64,000 bases of DNA from RPRI01 sp051233685 (GTDB taxonomy: Bacteria; Desulfobacterota; Desulfobacteria; Desulfobacterales; RPRI01), in the NCBI RefSeq assembly GCF_051233685.1, contig NZ_JBAMMY010000130.1, positions 1 through 64,000 of the forward strand, given 5' to 3'. The translations under genes were made by a program, and so were the position numbers. Each line of letters opens with the position of its first letter. The stretch's first letter is position 1. This document shows, one piece after another, positions 1 to 9,418 of the stretch. The notes under the pieces are model-generated. The model made no database searches. It was not told where the DNA came from and saw only the letters and a list, made by a program, of their open reading frames with translations.

Positions 1-47
1 TTTGGAATATGGTATGGGTCGTCTTGAATCCTGCATTCCGGCAACAT
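1..47 (-). CDS. 5' end of an unidentified gene, cut by the window edge
   Basis: A strong ribosome-binding site (AAGGAGG, about 6 nt before an ATG at 47, minus strand) precedes an open frame that runs off the left end. Only 15 residues are visible (MLPECRIQDDPYHIP). The 'RI-x-PYHI' look and the neighbouring REP-like repeat at 164-257 would fit the start of a REP-associated Y1 transposase, but this is too short to call. The start is well supported; the identity is a guess. Confidence 0.3.
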   Translation of the reverse strand, partial: MLPECRIQDDPYHIP

Positions 48-163
48 AAGCTACCTCCTTTTTGCGGTTGTTCCGGAAAGTATAGCAGATTATGTTGCAT
101 TGTACAATATTAAATTAAACTAAATATCGTTGTAGGGTTAATAGTTTTGCGAAACACCCAAAC

Positions 164-257
164 CGTCATGCCGGACTTGATCCGGTATCCGGAACCTAAT
201 GGAATTACTGGTTAGCGCTAAAGCTTCACTGCGTGCCCGGCCTTCGCCGGAATGACA
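164..257. repeat. REP-like imperfect palindromic repeat
   Basis: GTCATGCCGGACTTGATCCGG (166-185 region) and CCGGCCTTCGCCGGAATGAC (237-256) are inverted copies of the same unit, GTCATkCCGGn...CCGG. This is the widespread 'GTCATTCCGGCGAAGGCCGG' class of intergenic repeat. It lies in the 395-bp gap between the left-edge gene and the amphi-Trp gene. The rest of that gap is AT-rich with nothing else recognisable. Confidence 0.65.
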
Positions 258-442
258 AGCGTGGAGTTTTTCAGCTTTTTTAAATGTCTATGAAATATAA
301 ATGCGGTTACCCTGGTTTATAAAGAAGATCCCCTTGTTTTTGGCTAATACGTTTGTTAATGTATTACAGTAGTTGTAAAATAATATTACGGTAGAACAGG
401 CAAGCGATAACCCATACTTATAACGCTGAGCAGGAGAATAAA

Positions 443-664
443 ATGGCGAAAAAAACATTAGATATTGAAAAAGACTACCCGAAAAAACAATTCATTCAGA
501 AACTCAGAAGACTTGCCGATTCATTGGAAGAGGACAAAAGATTCCGGATACAAATAGCAGGAGTAAGGGTGAATGTTCCAGGCGATGCGATAATCAATAT
601 CGAACATGAAAGAGGCAAAACTGTTGAAGAGATAGAATTTCAACTGAAGTGGAAACTGAAATAA
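443..664 (+). CDS. amphi-Trp domain protein
   Basis: A 73-residue protein that matches the small amphi-Trp family: a basic helical N-terminus (KKQFIQKLRRLADSLEED), a short central beta part (FRIQIAGVRVNVPGDA) and a C-terminus ending FQLKWKLK with the alternating hydrophobic/Trp pattern that names the family. No biochemical role is established for the family. GAGCAGGAG lies 9 nt upstream of the ATG. It stands alone, with about 270 bp before the next gene. Confidence 0.75.
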   Translation: MAKKTLDIEKDYPKKQFIQKLRRLADSLEEDKRFRIQIAGVRVNVPGDAIINIEHERGKTVEEIEFQLKWKLK

Positions 665-933
665 GCTTTTCAACACTATATCATTTGTCATAATAACGTT
701 CCGATTGCCTGTTTGTAATTGGGTATGGGTGCGTTATGCTAAACGGACAAATACTATAACTTTTACCTGGGAAAAGATTAAAATTTGTTGAACAAAATGG
801 CAATGGCTATCCGGTGATAAATCCTTGGGGCAATCTGTAAGCGAGGAAATTGACAGTATTTAGAATGTTCATTAGAAAAGATAAATTGAAATCAAAGAAT
901 AAATGAAGCTAAGAGATGAAAAGGTGTAATAAA

Positions 934-3615
934 ATGAAGATTACAAAAGTAAAAATAATTCTAATAATTTTATTTCTATTACATTTATCCATTTTTTCAA
1001 GTGCTTCAGCTTTTTCTGCCCGTAACCGTGTTTCAGACTCAGGTTCCAATCGTATTGGATCTTATCCGGATGAAAAGAAAACCGGCAATATTTTATCTGA
1101 AATATATGATCTTATCTTAAAATATAATTATTATGCCGAAATTGATGATGTCATGCTAACCGGCGCTCTTAAAGGAGTTGAGCAGAAGCTTGGATCTGAA
1201 AACTTCAAAATCATAGAAAAGAATCAAAACAGTATTGTTCTGGCATTTGTCAATTCAAGGCTTTCAAACTCACGAAAAGAAATATTTCGCACAAACGCAA
1301 AAAAAACAATTTTAGACATTTTTGAATCAACGATTCGTTTCTATCCGGATACGGCTCCTTCAGCGCTTGTTCAATCTATGGCTGATGGAATGCTCGCTTC
1401 TTTAGATCCTCACTCGTCTTATTTAAATATCGATGATTATCAGGAACTGAAAATAGGAGCAAATGGAAGTCTTACCGGTATCGGAATCCAGGTTACAGTT
1501 AAAGACGATATTTTAACAGTTGTTTCTGCTATAGAGGGGACGCAAGGATATATGGCAGGGCTTAAGGCAGGGGATAAAATCATCAGGATTGAAGATGAAT
1601 TGACAAAGAGCATGACCCTGAAAGAAGCGGTAAAAAGAATTCGCGGTCCTATAGATAGTAAAGTGACTATATCAGTTCAACGGGATGGATGGCCAGAACC
1701 GAAACAAATGAGTATCACCCGTGGGTTGATACCGCTTCTAAGCGTTAAATCTGAAATTATTGATGGAAAATACGGATACATTAAGATTGCCAATTTTCAA
1801 TCCGATACATCCGATGATTTTAAAAATACTCTTGATAACATCACGGTAAAGACAAGCGTAAAAGGAATTATCATAGATCTCAGAAACAATCCGGGAGGAA
1901 TATTGGATCAGGTGGTAAAAACTGCTGATGTTTTTCTTGATTCAGGGCCTATTGTCTTTACTAAAAGCCGTGTTGAAATTCAGAATCAAACCTTTAATGC
2001 TCATCAGGACAAGGATAATTATAAACTTCCAATCATTATTCTTGTTGATTCGGCAACTGCATCCGGAGCCGAAATATTCACAGCGGCACTTCAGGACTAT
2101 AAAAAAGCCTTTGTAATAGGTGAAAGAACTTTTGGAAAAGGTTCTGTTCAAACTATTATCCCACTTTCAGACGGATCTGCCATCAGATTGACCACGGCAA
2201 AATATATCACGCCAAACAGCAACGAGATCCAGAAAAATGGCGTAATACCTGATCTTACTGTTCTAAATGAAAATAGTGTTGATAAAACCCGTGAGGAAAA
2301 TCTTCAGAATGCAATGCAAAATGAATATGGCAAGGTTACGGGAGAAAAATTGACAATTCTTGTCGGCAAACGGAAAGAAGAACATGTGAAAAAAGATCCT
2401 GTAATAGAGCTTGCCGGTGAAATATTGGAAAGGTCTTCATCCGCCCGTTATCTTGATTTGCTTTTATCAGCAAAACAAATTGCTGCAAAATCAAATAATA
2501 CCTTAGCCCACAAGGATTTGATAAATGAAAATTCCGGCAAACCGGCTGTTTTGGGTAAAACGGATATTTTGCCTCCTGATATAACCGTTTATGAACCTCT
2601 TGTTAAGCGCGGCATTAAAATTATACACACGGACAAGACACTGCTGGTGAAAGGGAAAGTTACGGATGAAAGCAGTATATATGAAGTTTTTGTTAATGGA
2701 GTAGAAGCCTCATTGTCTAAAGATGGAGATTTTCTGGCTGAAATAAGATTAGGAGTCGGTGGAAATAACATTAAAATAAAGGCCGCTGATATTTATAATA
2801 ATGTAGCAGAACGATCCTTTGTTGTAACACGTGAAATGCCCGAATCAGTTATCTCAAATCATTTATCAGACAAAACACCGGTACAGGCAGATTCGAATAT
2901 TTCAAAAGGCAGATATTTTGCGTTGATTATTGCTGTTGAGAAATATTTATCGCAGGAATTAAACGATTTGGACAATCCGGTAAAAGATGCAAAAGCATTG
3001 CATCACATTTTAACGGCCAATTATTCTTTTGAGCCTGACAATACAATATTGCTTCTAAATCCAAATATGACTGAATTGATCGAGGCTTTTGATAAATTGA
3101 GCCGTATTATCCGGCCCGATGATAATCTTCTGATTTTTTATGCCGGTCACGGATACTGGGATGAGCGCTTCAGGCAGGGCTATTGGTTGCCCAGCAATGC
3201 AAAAAAAAGCAACAGGGCTCAATGGGTATCAAACAGTACTATCCGTGATTTTGTCCGGGGAATTAACAGTAAACACACCTTGCTGATTACAGATGCATGC
3301 TTTGGCGGCGGTATTTTCAAAACCCGCTCTGCATTTAAAGAATCATCTCCTGCAATTCAGAAGCTTTACACTATACCAAGCCGTAAAGCCATTACCAGCG
3401 GAACATTAAACGAGGTTCCGGATAAAAGTGTATTCGTAGAATATTTATTGAAAAGGCTAAACGATAATTCAAAGCAATATTTATCTTCGGAAGAATTATT
3501 TTCAAGCTTTCGGCAAGCAGTAATAAATAACAGCCCGGTAAACCAGATCCCGCAATTTGGTGAGATAAGAGAATCCGGAGATGAAGGCGGGGATTTTATT
3601 TTTATCCGGAAATAG
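934..3615 (+). CDS. S41 C-terminal processing peptidase fused to a caspase-like (C14) domain
   Basis: An exported protease, about 893 residues. The ATG at 934 has AAAGGTG 7 nt upstream; an in-frame ATG at 916 is the alternative. A hydrophobic signal segment follows (ILIILFLLHLSIFSSASA). Next come the CtpA/Prc N-terminal helical part with the DPHSSYL motif, a PDZ domain (about 180-255), and the S41 core with the catalytic Ser in SATASGAE and Lys in FGKGSVQT, 25 residues apart as in CtpA/Tsp. After a beta-rich linker (about 560-640) a caspase-like domain begins at KGRYFALIIAVEKY. Its dyad is visible: His in FYAGHGY and Cys in TDACFGGG, 50 residues apart. S41 peptidases normally end after the core. 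The C-terminal domain could process or be processed by the S41 part; this is inference. The alpha/beta hydrolase gene follows 15 bp downstream. Confidence 0.9.
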   Translation: MKITKVKIILIILFLLHLSIFSSASAFSARNRVSDSGSNRIGSYPDEKKTGNILSEIYDLILKYNYYAEIDDVMLTGALKGVEQKLGSENFKIIEKNQNSIVLAFVNSRLSNSRKEIFRTNAKKTILDIFESTIRFYPDTAPSALVQSMADGMLASLDPHSSYLNIDDYQELKIGANGSLTGIGIQVTVKDDILTVVSAIEGTQGYMAGLKAGDKIIRIEDELTKSMTLKEAVKRIRGPIDSKVTISVQRDGWPEPKQMSITRGLIPLLSVKSEIIDGKYGYIKIANFQSDTSDDFKNTLDNITVKTSVKGIIIDLRNNPGGILDQVVKTADVFLDSGPIVFTKSRVEIQNQTFNAHQDKDNYKLPIIILVDSATASGAEIFTAALQDYKKAFVIGERTFGKGSVQTIIPLSDGSAIRLTTAKYITPNSNEIQKNGVIPDLTVLNENSVDKTREENLQNAMQNEYGKVTGEKLTILVGKRKEEHVKKDPVIELAGEILERSSSARYLDLLLSAKQIAAKSNNTLAHKDLINENSGKPAVLGKTDILPPDITVYEPLVKRGIKIIHTDKTLLVKGKVTDESSIYEVFVNGVEASLSKDGDFLAEIRLGVGGNNIKIKAADIYNNVAERSFVVTREMPESVISNHLSDKTPVQADSNISKGRYFALIIAVEKYLSQELNDLDNPVKDAKALHHILTANYSFEPDNTILLLNPNMTELIEAFDKLSRIIRPDDNLLIFYAGHGYWDERFRQGYWLPSNAKKSNRAQWVSNSTIRDFVRGINSKHTLLITDACFGGGIFKTRSAFKESSPAIQKLYTIPSRKAITSGTLNEVPDKSVFVEYLLKRLNDNSKQYLSSEELFSSFRQAVINNSPVNQIPQFGEIRESGDEGGDFIFIRK

Positions 3616-3630
3616 CAAGGCTACCCTTAA

Positions 3631-4371
3631 ATGAACCAGGTGATTTTTAGGACAATGAACAAATTTATGCAGCATCCGTTATTACTCTTGCCCCTTTATC
3701 CCGTAAAGGATTTGAGCAAGGCTGTTGAATGCGTTATACTGCTGCATGGGTTAGCACGAACTAAAAAATCCTTGTTAAAACTTGAACGCCACCTGGAAAA
3801 AAACGGATTTTGCGTGGTTAATACCGGCTTTCCATCACGTAAAAAGACTATACAAGAGCTTTCTGTTGATGTAATACCGGAAGCAATTGAAAAATGTTTT
3901 TCCTTTGGTGCAACCAGAATTCACTTTGTCACTCACTCTATCGGGGGCATTCTGCTCAGATATTATCTTGCACATAATAATAAAGTGCCGAGGCTTGGCC
4001 GTGTCGTGATGCTCAGCCCGCCGAACAGCGGAAGTGAAGTAGTGGACAAATTGAGAGATATATGCTTGTTTAAATGGATAAACGGACCCGCAGGGGAACA
4101 GTTGGGAACCGGGCCTGACAGTCTTCCAAAAAGCCTGGGAGCTGTTGATTATGAAGTCGGGATTATTACAGGCGATAAAACAATTAATCCTTTACTGTCG
4201 CTTCTTATTCCTGGGGAAAACGATGGAAAAGTTTCCGTAGAAAGTGCAAAGCTTTGCGGTATGAAAGATTTTTTGGTTGTACATAAAACACACCCGTTTA
4301 TAATGAACGACAAAAAAGTTCTTTGCCAGATAACAGCTTTTATAAATAATGGGATATTTAACCAAGATTAA
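3631..4371 (+). CDS. alpha/beta hydrolase, lipase-like
   Basis: A 246-residue soluble alpha/beta hydrolase. The oxyanion-region motif VILLHGLAR is near residue 33 and the nucleophile elbow is in VTHSIGGILLRYYL (G/H-x-S-x-G type, Ser near residue 105). The catalytic His is probably in VVHKTHPFIMND near the C-terminus, where HTFM-type motifs sit in this lipase-like family. LSPPNSGSEVVDKL resembles the post-strand segment of PGAP1/lipase-class proteins. The start is uncertain: the ATG at 3631 has no good ribosome-binding site, and the ATG at 3655 has AGGACA close by. Probably co-transcribed with the protease 15 bp upstream and DUF5661 gene 18 bp downstream. Confidence 0.8.
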   Translation: MNQVIFRTMNKFMQHPLLLLPLYPVKDLSKAVECVILLHGLARTKKSLLKLERHLEKNGFCVVNTGFPSRKKTIQELSVDVIPEAIEKCFSFGATRIHFVTHSIGGILLRYYLAHNNKVPRLGRVVMLSPPNSGSEVVDKLRDICLFKWINGPAGEQLGTGPDSLPKSLGAVDYEVGIITGDKTINPLLSLLIPGENDGKVSVESAKLCGMKDFLVVHKTHPFIMNDKKVLCQITAFINNGIFNQD

Positions 4372-4389
4372 TCATAAAAGGAGAAAATT

Positions 4390-4842
4390 ATGAATTTGCC
4401 TGACTATATTACTGCTGATGAAGTAAAACGAATCTGTAAGGAAGTCGGATTGCGCGACTGGTCCAAAATTACTGATCCAAATGTTTCAAATGAAGAAGCA
4501 TCCATTATTCTCAAAATTGTTAATAACCAGGGAATGAATATACCTCTTGAAGCTTTTAGAAAAGGTCTGGAAGTTGAGCTTGAACATGGGACAAGATTTG
4601 AGGATGCAAATGTAACCAACAATCACCCGATTTTAACCGGCAAGATTGTAATCGCACATCTCAAAGAGACTATGGATTATTATGAAAGGCTTGAGGTCGC
4701 TGAAATAGAGGGGTATCTGCTGAAGGCGGTTCTGTCGAAAAACATGGACAAGATTACTTCAAAATATAAAATGCTTATCGAGGCTCAAAAATTGCTGAAT
4801 CAATCGGTTGCCGATCAGTTGAAAGAATCTGTACAATCTTGA
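4390..4842 (+). CDS. DUF5661 family protein
   Basis: A 150-residue protein with the conserved features of DUF5661: FRKGLEVELEHG, then VTNNHPILTGKIVIAHLKE and DYYERLEVAEIEG. No function is established for the family. It is acidic and helical with no signal peptide or membrane segment, so cytoplasmic. AAGGAG sits 6-7 nt before the ATG. It follows the hydrolase gene by 18 bp and is probably in the same transcript. Confidence 0.75.
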   Translation: MNLPDYITADEVKRICKEVGLRDWSKITDPNVSNEEASIILKIVNNQGMNIPLEAFRKGLEVELEHGTRFEDANVTNNHPILTGKIVIAHLKETMDYYERLEVAEIEGYLLKAVLSKNMDKITSKYKMLIEAQKLLNQSVADQLKESVQS

Positions 4843-4903
4843 TCCGAAATACAAATCATCAGATGCAAAAAAGGACATGCAGCTGATCAAAACATGAGGG
4901 TAT

Positions 4904-5401
4904 ATGGAAGTTATTTCAGAAGAATTGGTGGATGAATCCCGGCAAGAAGTTGCCATGTTTAATACAAGCAGGATAACAAAAGGAATAAAAGAGCTTTCAA
5001 AACAACAGCCGCATTTATTGTCTTTTATGCTTGAACTTACTAAAGATCTTGATCTGGAAGTCAGGGAATTGTCTGTTTATATATTTTACAATGTATACAG
5101 AATGTTCAAATTAGGTTATCAAAAGAGGATAAATAAAATATCTTCAAAAGACATTATTGGTTGCTATGAAGATAATGAAAAATTTATAGAAAGTCTGGAT
5201 GGAACTCATGATAAATTATTAGAAAGAATTACCGGTATCCAGGTTTCTGAGCAGCCGTATGTTATGAAATATGTTGTGGATACACTTGTTGAAGTGCCTG
5301 AAGATGAATATCCGATAGAACTTAGTAAAGAAGATGCAGGGTATCTCTTTTTGCTGTTAAAAACAGTAATTGATCTTCTTAACAAAACAACAAATATCTA
5401 A
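4904..5401 (+). CDS. hypothetical protein
   Basis: A 165-residue acidic, mostly helical protein that I do not recognise. GAGGGTAT directly precedes the ATG. It has no signal peptide, no Cys motif and no nucleotide-binding motif. The central segment (LDLEVRELSVYIFYNVYRMF) is amphipathic. It closes the plus-strand run of genes, with 61 bp separating it from the DUF5661 gene, and converges on the GNAT gene. Codon use is like that of its neighbours, so it is likely real. Confidence 0.6.
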   Translation: MEVISEELVDESRQEVAMFNTSRITKGIKELSKQQPHLLSFMLELTKDLDLEVRELSVYIFYNVYRMFKLGYQKRINKISSKDIIGCYEDNEKFIESLDGTHDKLLERITGIQVSEQPYVMKYVVDTLVEVPEDEYPIELSKEDAGYLFLLLKTVIDLLNKTTNI

Positions 5402-5439
5402 AAGGATTTAACGCAAAGAAGGTTTGGATGTGTTCTTTT

Positions 5440-5901
5440 TCAGCTGATATCTTTGATTAATGCGATTTCATCACAATTGGGAAAATTTACGCAAAGCAGG
5501 CAGTCCGACCAGATTTTAATAAGAGGCAGTTCACTTTTATCTATTTGGGTGAATCCAATTGATTCAAAAAACCCTGGTTTGTATGTTAAAGTAAAAACCT
5601 TTTCAATTTTATAAAGTTTAGCTTCTGCAAGCACTGTTTCAGCAAGCGCTGTACCTATTTTTTGCCTTAAATAATCAGGATGAACTGCAAGAGATCTTAT
5701 TTCTGCCAGATATTCCCAGCAGAACTGCAAAGCACAGCAGCCTATAATTTTATCGCTGTCTTTATCAATATAAACAATGAAATCTCTCAGATGATCATAA
5801 AGTTTGCTGAAAGGGCGAGGGAGCAGCTCTCCCTTGCTGCTGTAAATCTGAAGAAGATTATGAATTGCCTTTATGTCATCTATTTGTGCTTTTCTTATCA
5901 T
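5440..5901 (-). CDS. GNAT acetyltransferase, probably short N-acetylglutamate synthase
   Basis: A 153-residue GNAT-fold protein. The acetyl-CoA-binding region reads EIRSLAVHPDYLRQKIGTALA (R/Q-x-x-G/A type), and the C-terminus has PGFFESIGF followed by KIWSDCLLCVNFPNCDEIAL. That short Cys-containing tail resembles the ArgA-like short N-acetylglutamate synthases that start arginine synthesis in several bacterial groups. Substrate assignment by tail motif is inference; another small amino-acid acetyltransferase is possible. Transcribed opposite to its neighbours. Confidence 0.65.
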   Translation of the reverse strand: MIRKAQIDDIKAIHNLLQIYSSKGELLPRPFSKLYDHLRDFIVYIDKDSDKIIGCCALQFCWEYLAEIRSLAVHPDYLRQKIGTALAETVLAEAKLYKIEKVFTLTYKPGFFESIGFTQIDKSELPLIKIWSDCLLCVNFPNCDEIALIKDIS

Positions 5902-6138
5902 GTACCCCCTTATAGCAATGTTTTTATATTAATCAAGTTATAATATTAAGATGGTATAGGAAAAAGATTTGACATAAATAATTATAAAACTGTATGATAT
6001 ATAAAGATATGTTGATATATATTTTATTTGTAACTTTTTAATGGTGTCGTTCTTATTTGGATTTGTTCATACAGATAATTATATCTGAAATGGCTTTCCA
6101 TTCATCATGGGTAGTTTAAATAAAAAGGAGATTATTAC

Positions 6139-7584
6139 ATGCCTTTAAAGATTACACCCGCCTCTTTTTTAATATTTATTGTTTTATCGTTTTTTATACA
6201 AAACGGTTTGGCTGTGGCTCAGCAGGATAACACAGAAGCTGCCGTGGAAAATAATCAAACAATTAATAATGAAGCCGGGCCTGGTATTGTTGATAAACAA
6301 GTTGTTGAAAAACTAAATAAAATGACTCCTGAAGAAATCAGCATTCTCGATAAAAAACTTGCTGATGCTCTTGCCCTTTATTACGACAGAGATTTTGCCA
6401 GGGCTCTTCCGATTTTTAAGGAAATTGCAAGCACTGCCGAGACTATGGATGTAATGTTCTGGATCGGCACCAGCGCAATGAGAACGGGCGAGAGTGAGCT
6501 TGCGGTAAAAAAATTCAAACAAATGCTTTCTATTGATCCGAAGTTAAACAGGGTAAGGCTTGAGCTTGCTGCAACATATTTTAATATGGGACGTTTTGAT
6601 GAAGCGCGCCAGCAACTCGATATCGTGAAGGCTTCGTCTCCTCCGAAAGCAGTTATGAATAATATATCAAAGATGCTGTCTGCTATTGATAAAAGATCTA
6701 AAAAAGTATCCTGGAATCTCAGGGTAGCACAAGGATTCATCTGGGATGACAATATAAATTCAGGCCCTGATATGGATTCATATCAGGTGTTCGGAGGTTT
6801 TCTTACCCCGGATAAGCTCACTGCCAAACTGAAAGATGAAGCTTCGGTAACTACTGTAGCAGGAAATATTCTTGTCGATGCGGGAGAGGCAAAAGGACTT
6901 ATGTGGAATACCTCCCTCTCTTTTTATAACAAAGCACATTTTGATTACAGCGAGTTTAATTTCTTATCAATTGATGTAAGCACCGGACCCTGGTGGGTGG
7001 CTCAAAAAGATATTTTTAAACTTCCTGTGGGTTATACGGAAAGAGAATACGGAAACGACCGGCTTTCGTATGCTTTACATGTTGATCCGGAATACGAGCA
7101 TTATTTCTGCCAGTATTTCAGCTTAAGAAGCCTTTTTTCTTTCAATACGGAAAATTTTTATTCAACCGGCAGATCCGGACTGGATAATGATAGGTACCGC
7201 TTTGAAATGGTACCTACTTTTTATCTTGGTAACCGGAAGCATGTTATTTCTCTTACAGCCGGCTATGATTACATGGATGCGGATGATGGCCGATTCACCT
7301 ATGACGGGCCATACCTTGGTTTGTCATACCTGACAAGGTTTCCCACAAATACCGAACTGTTTTTACAGTATCTGTGGGCAAAGAAAGACTTTGATGAAAA
7401 ACCTCTGCTTTATAACAAGGGCAGAGATGATAAGCGTAATGGTATAACCGCTATAGTGAGCCAGGGCTTTTTAAAATATTTCTATACCTCATTTGCTTTT
7501 ACATATACAGATAACAATTCCAATGCCGATATTTATGATTATGACCGCACCACTTACTCTTTAAGCTTAGGCTGCCGTTTTTAA
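6139..7584 (+). CDS. TPR protein with C-terminal outer-membrane beta-barrel
   Basis: A 481-residue exported protein with AAAAGGAG before the ATG. A signal peptide (SFLIFIVLSFFIQNGLAVAQ) is followed by an acidic linker. Tetratricopeptide-like repeats span about 75-180 (DFARALPIFKEIAS; SELAVKKFKQMLSIDPKLNRVR; ATYFNMGRFDEARQQL). A long C-terminal region rich in alternating aromatics ends in SLSLGCRF, the terminal Phe typical of outer-membrane barrels. The layout matches the Slam/DUF560-type TPR plus barrel proteins. FecR and CHASE2 cyclase genes lie next to it, a grouping that suggests envelope sensing or secretion of a FecR-domain partner. Confidence 0.75.
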   Translation: MPLKITPASFLIFIVLSFFIQNGLAVAQQDNTEAAVENNQTINNEAGPGIVDKQVVEKLNKMTPEEISILDKKLADALALYYDRDFARALPIFKEIASTAETMDVMFWIGTSAMRTGESELAVKKFKQMLSIDPKLNRVRLELAATYFNMGRFDEARQQLDIVKASSPPKAVMNNISKMLSAIDKRSKKVSWNLRVAQGFIWDDNINSGPDMDSYQVFGGFLTPDKLTAKLKDEASVTTVAGNILVDAGEAKGLMWNTSLSFYNKAHFDYSEFNFLSIDVSTGPWWVAQKDIFKLPVGYTEREYGNDRLSYALHVDPEYEHYFCQYFSLRSLFSFNTENFYSTGRSGLDNDRYRFEMVPTFYLGNRKHVISLTAGYDYMDADDGRFTYDGPYLGLSYLTRFPTNTELFLQYLWAKKDFDEKPLLYNKGRDDKRNGITAIVSQGFLKYFYTSFAFTYTDNNSNADIYDYDRTTYSLSLGCRF

Positions 7585-7598
7585 TCAGGGAGGAATTT

Positions 7599-9359
7599 AT
7601 GAAGAGACACTTATTATTTTTATTGTTCACATTTATAATGTTGCTTGGATGGGCTTGTATATCTTTAGCCGATAACAAAACTGATACCGAAAATCTTCGT
7701 GGAAACTCGGTATCTGCCGGTCTTCTTCCTGATGAGCTGAAATCTTTACAAGTTAAAGATTATTTCATTAAAGCAGATGGATTACCGGTTGGAACCATCC
7801 GGAAATCCTCCGGCCATGTTGTGGTTGTGCATGGAGATACAGGTAAAGCTTGTTATGTAATGACCGGAGATGCAGTTTATCAGCAGGATGTTTTTTATAC
7901 CCTTAAGGATTCCCGTTGCCGTATAAGGTTTAAAACGGAAGATATTATAACAATGGGTGAAAACGGAAAAATTGTGGTTGAAGAAGTATCTGAAGATAAT
8001 GCTTTAAAAGAGAAAAAATCCGTTATAAGTATGCTAAAAGGCAAAGCCATGTTTTATGTGGTGCGTCTATTTAAGTATAAAAGTATTTCGGCCTCTGTGA
8101 AGACTCCTACTGCCGTAATGGGTGTAAGAGGTACTAAATTCGGTGTTGAAGTAAAAAAAGCCGGTGAAAAAGTAGCAGATCTTTCGGATAGAAGTCTCAT
8201 ATATCTTGCTGAAAATGGCTCGGATAATTTTGAAACCATAATTCATGGCTTTGACGGTGTAATTGATGTAACTTCAAATGCCGATGGCAGTACAAATAAT
8301 GTCGGAGCAGGCGAAAGCCTTTTTGTTGACAATCTTGGCGCAGGCAGCGTTGAGCCTACGGATCCAAATATCGCAAATCAATTTATTCAGCAAACTGAAG
8401 GTGGCGGATTTATTGTTTCCGGGATTTCCGGTTCCGGTGCAGGGGATACAGGCGATGTGGTTGAAAACATTATAACCACAGTTATCGCAGATTTATCTGT
8501 AGTAAGTACCGATAATTATTCTGAAAATTTATCTCAGACTCTAACCGGCTCGGCAATTGATGCAGCCAGCGGACCTGTTAATAAAATTGGTTATTTTACT
8601 GCAATGCTGACAGATAGTGTTTCTTCTGCTCAATTTTATAATAGTACTTATACAAGCACTTCCTTGCAGAATCTGGATAACCCAGGCGCAGAAGCCGTTG
8701 CCCCTGGCAATTATGTTATGAAAGTGGATGCTTCAAGCGGAATGACTAACGCAAAGTTAACTAATCTTGAAACTTATTTTGATACTATTTCAGGTGCTTA
8801 TCCTGTAAGCTTTACAGAACTCGGACATAATACATATATGGAATGGGGATACTGGACACAACCTGAGCCTATGAACGGCACTGATTATACATATTATGTT
8901 GACAACCGGGGATACTATATGGTCGGAGATCCAACCTCAGCCACTGATATGGCTGTTTTGCAAAACCTTGCAGGCTGGTATTCATATTCCGGGGCTGCTT
9001 ATGGAACCTCTTGGACAAGTACAGGCGGCTCTAACATGACCGGTTCTTTTGATGCCAAAGTAAGCTTTATGGATGGTATTGTTTCAAATTTTAATCTATC
9101 TGTTTCAGATCCGGTGAATGGGCATAGTGCAAGTGTGACAAATGCGGGAGGTGATTTTACAACCGGTGCTCAGTTTGAGCTTAATGGTCCAGGTCAAATC
9201 GATGGACAACAACAAGCAAATTTTACCAGTTCAGGATCATTGTATGGGCCTGCCGGGCAAGCCATTGGAGGTGCATGGAGCATCAACTCTGTTTCAGCAG
9301 GTGGGCATGCCACCGGGATATATAGCGGAACCAACCAGGGCCCGACAACAGCTCCATAA
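7599..9359 (+). CDS. FecR-domain exported protein
   Basis: A 586-residue protein with GGGAGG 6 nt before the ATG and a signal peptide (LLFLLFTFIMLLGWACISLA). The FecR-like domain spans roughly 60-230: an N-terminal part (VGTIRKSSGHVVVVHGD, WxxGDxVY-like MTGDAVYQQD, LKDSRCRIRFKTEDIITMGENG) and the typical ASVKTPTAVMGVRGTKFGVEV. The C-terminal 300 residues are Gly/Ser/Thr-rich and beta-type with no identified family; they may be a surface or secreted passenger. Only 14 bp from the TPR/barrel gene, so one operon. Confidence 0.8.
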   Translation: MKRHLLFLLFTFIMLLGWACISLADNKTDTENLRGNSVSAGLLPDELKSLQVKDYFIKADGLPVGTIRKSSGHVVVVHGDTGKACYVMTGDAVYQQDVFYTLKDSRCRIRFKTEDIITMGENGKIVVEEVSEDNALKEKKSVISMLKGKAMFYVVRLFKYKSISASVKTPTAVMGVRGTKFGVEVKKAGEKVADLSDRSLIYLAENGSDNFETIIHGFDGVIDVTSNADGSTNNVGAGESLFVDNLGAGSVEPTDPNIANQFIQQTEGGGFIVSGISGSGAGDTGDVVENIITTVIADLSVVSTDNYSENLSQTLTGSAIDAASGPVNKIGYFTAMLTDSVSSAQFYNSTYTSTSLQNLDNPGAEAVAPGNYVMKVDASSGMTNAKLTNLETYFDTISGAYPVSFTELGHNTYMEWGYWTQPEPMNGTDYTYYVDNRGYYMVGDPTSATDMAVLQNLAGWYSYSGAAYGTSWTSTGGSNMTGSFDAKVSFMDGIVSNFNLSVSDPVNGHSASVTNAGGDFTTGAQFELNGPGQIDGQQQANFTSSGSLYGPAGQAIGGAWSINSVSAGGHATGIYSGTNQGPTTAP

Positions 9360-9418
9360 AAAAGGCTGGTTGGAAAAGAAAACATTTAGTATGATAAGTT
9401 ATATGTTTTGTAAGCGAT

